49,520 bases of DNA from JAKLKS01 sp964370855 (GTDB taxonomy: Bacteria; Planctomycetota; JAJSAM01; JAKLKS01): positions 1 through 49,520 of the forward strand of contig CAYJMF010000027.1 of NCBI GenBank assembly GCA_964370855.1. Direction: 5' to 3'. Below are positions 48,780 through 49,520 of the stretch, piece by piece. Position numbers and translations under genes: made by a program. Every line of letters begins with the position of its first letter. Positions within the stretch are counted from its first letter, which is position 1. The notes beneath the pieces are model-generated. The model made no database searches and was not told the DNA's origin. It saw only the letters and a program-made list of their open reading frames with translations.

Positions 48780-48808
48780 GGGCGGCGGTCCCAAGGAGGC
48801 CCGCCCCC

Positions 48809-49054
48809 GTGCCCATCCTCCACGTCCGCAACGTGCCCGCGCCCCTCTACGCCGAACTGCAGCGGCTGGCCGCGGCCCGGCGGCGCTCCCTCAGCGCCGA
48901 GGTGCTGGAACTGCTGGAGAGGTCCATGCAGGAGGAGGCGCGCCGGGAGCGCCACGACGCCGCCCTCCGCCGGCTCGACGGACTCCGGAGGAAGGTGGGC
49001 CCCCTCGCGTCGGACTCCACCGCGTGGCTCCGGGAGTGGCGGGACCGTGAGTGA
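48809..49054 (+). CDS. VapB/FitA-like ribbon-helix-helix antitoxin
   Basis: The 81-residue protein begins VPILHVRNVPAPLYAELQRL, followed by AARRRSLSAEVLELLERSM, the RHH fold of FitA/VapB antitoxins: one beta strand, two helices, then a helical toxin-wrapping tail ending WLREWRDRE. It neutralises the PIN toxin and represses the operon. GTG at 48809 follows AAGGAGG by 9 bases; the longer frame from 48755 starts inside the operator and upstream of the predicted transcript start. It overlaps the toxin gene by 8 bases. Confidence 0.88.
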   Translation: MPILHVRNVPAPLYAELQRLAAARRRSLSAEVLELLERSMQEEARRERHDAALRRLDGLRRKVGPLASDSTAWLREWRDRE

Positions 49055-49487
49055 CGGGGACGCCCTCGTCGTCGACGCCTCCGTCGGTGTGAAGCTCCTC
49101 CTCGATGAGGAGGGATCGGCGGAGGCCCGCCGGATCCTCGGCCAGTCCCCCGGCCCCCGGCTCCACGTCCCCGACACCTTCTTCGCCGAGTGCGGCCACG
49201 TGTTCCGCTGCGCCGTCCTCCGGTTCGGCCTGCCGCCCAGGGTGGCGGAGCGCGCGACGGCGGATCTCGCGCTCCTGGACTGGACCTCCTGGCCCGTAAG
49301 GGAGATGGCAGGCGAAGCCGTGTGCCTGGCCAACGCGAGGGGCCTCTCCGTCCACGACGCCTGCTACGTCGTCCTGTCGGATCGCACCGGTGCCCCTCTC
49401 CTCACCGCCGACCGCAAGCTCCATGGACGTCTCGCCGGCACCCGGCATCGGGTGCTGCCTTTAGGTGCCTGGCACAGGGTGGAGTGA
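49047..49487 (+). CDS. VapC-like PIN-domain toxin
   Basis: The 146-residue PIN protein has the acidic residues expected for an RNase: Asp10 in LVVDASVGVK, Glu48 in TFFAECGHV, Asp104 in SVHDACYVVLSD and Asp122 in LTADRKL. VapC toxins cleave tRNA or rRNA when the antitoxin is lost. The C-terminal codons (PLGAWHRVE) are provided by a REP-like palindrome, so the natural end may differ. GTG overlaps the antitoxin gene, as usual for these operons. Confidence 0.9.
   Translation: MSDGDALVVDASVGVKLLLDEEGSAEARRILGQSPGPRLHVPDTFFAECGHVFRCAVLRFGLPPRVAERATADLALLDWTSWPVREMAGEAVCLANARGLSVHDACYVVLSDRTGAPLLTADRKLHGRLAGTRHRVLPLGAWHRVE
49464..49475. repeat. REP-like palindrome copy h (GGTGCCTGGCAC)
   Basis: GTGCC-T-GGCAC is a perfect dyad related to GGTGTC-N-GACACC by C/T and G/A changes. 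It is read as codons for GAWH near the end of vapC. The last 33 bases of the window after the vapC stop show nothing else. Confidence 0.6.
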
Positions 49488-49520
49488 TTTTTCGGGGAAT
49501 TTTCCGCAGTCGAACGGCGC

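Overview
This window comes from a very GC-rich (clearly above 70% by eye) diderm bacterium. An LptE-like and a BamD-like lipoprotein imply an outer membrane, and there are several other lipoproteins and exported proteins. GTG starts and 4-base stop/start overlaps are common. The phylum cannot be fixed from the sequence; Planctomycetota or a similar GC-rich lineage would fit. Two 10-N gaps (3865-3874 and 16396-16405) and the first 80 or so bases sit in G/C homopolymers that look like assembly artefacts; the second gap breaks ispD.

Layout. 301-4652: folP, an LptE-like and a BamD-like lipoprotein (TTGA overlap), a small exported protein, then recO. 4713-11620: a surface protein with carboxypeptidase-regulatory-like repeats, a 1.08-kb REP-associated tyrosine transposase (RAYT) element, ruvC, and an M16 peptidase pair (one catalytic, one without the zinc motif). 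11795-17283: biotin genes bioF-bioD-bioA-bioB followed by ispD (gapped) and ispF. 17168-18352: an AbrB/PhoU-type regulator on the minus strand. 18652-34225: one dense run of 18 genes for a membrane-bound group 4 [NiFe] hydrogenase with Mrp/complex I-like proton or sodium modules, directly followed by its endopeptidase and hypA-B-C-D-E-F. 34258-41999: a DUF2059-like exported protein, a PAS hybrid histidine kinase, an exported esterase-like hydrolase, a response regulator-kinase fusion, a DEAD-box helicase and a small basic protein. 42104-49487: cysS, a flavin disulfide oxidoreductase, an unknown protein, a large lipoprotein, a zinc-ribbon protein and a vapBC-type toxin-antitoxin pair.

How it works together. 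The hydrogenase run encodes the small and large catalytic subunits, an 8-iron ferredoxin-like subunit, NuoC- and NuoH-like connectors, NuoA-, NuoK- and MbhD/MbhE-like membrane parts, and three antiporter-like modules, two of them fused in one 1066-residue protein. With the protease and all six Hyp proteins beside it, the locus looks self-sufficient for making an ion-pumping hydrogenase. Its only obvious promoter lies in an unusually AT-rich stretch at 18484-18600, which also holds two operator-like dyads.

A second theme is a network of small palindromes built on GGTGTC-N-GACACC or the related GGTGCC-N-GGCAC. Inverted copies bound the RAYT gene, and other copies lie at gene edges. They supply the ends of ruvC, the transposase and the vapC-like gene, and the start codon of bioF lies inside one. 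A third theme is a TANNNT -10-like hexamer before many operon heads, in some cases so close to the start codon that the transcript would be leaderless.
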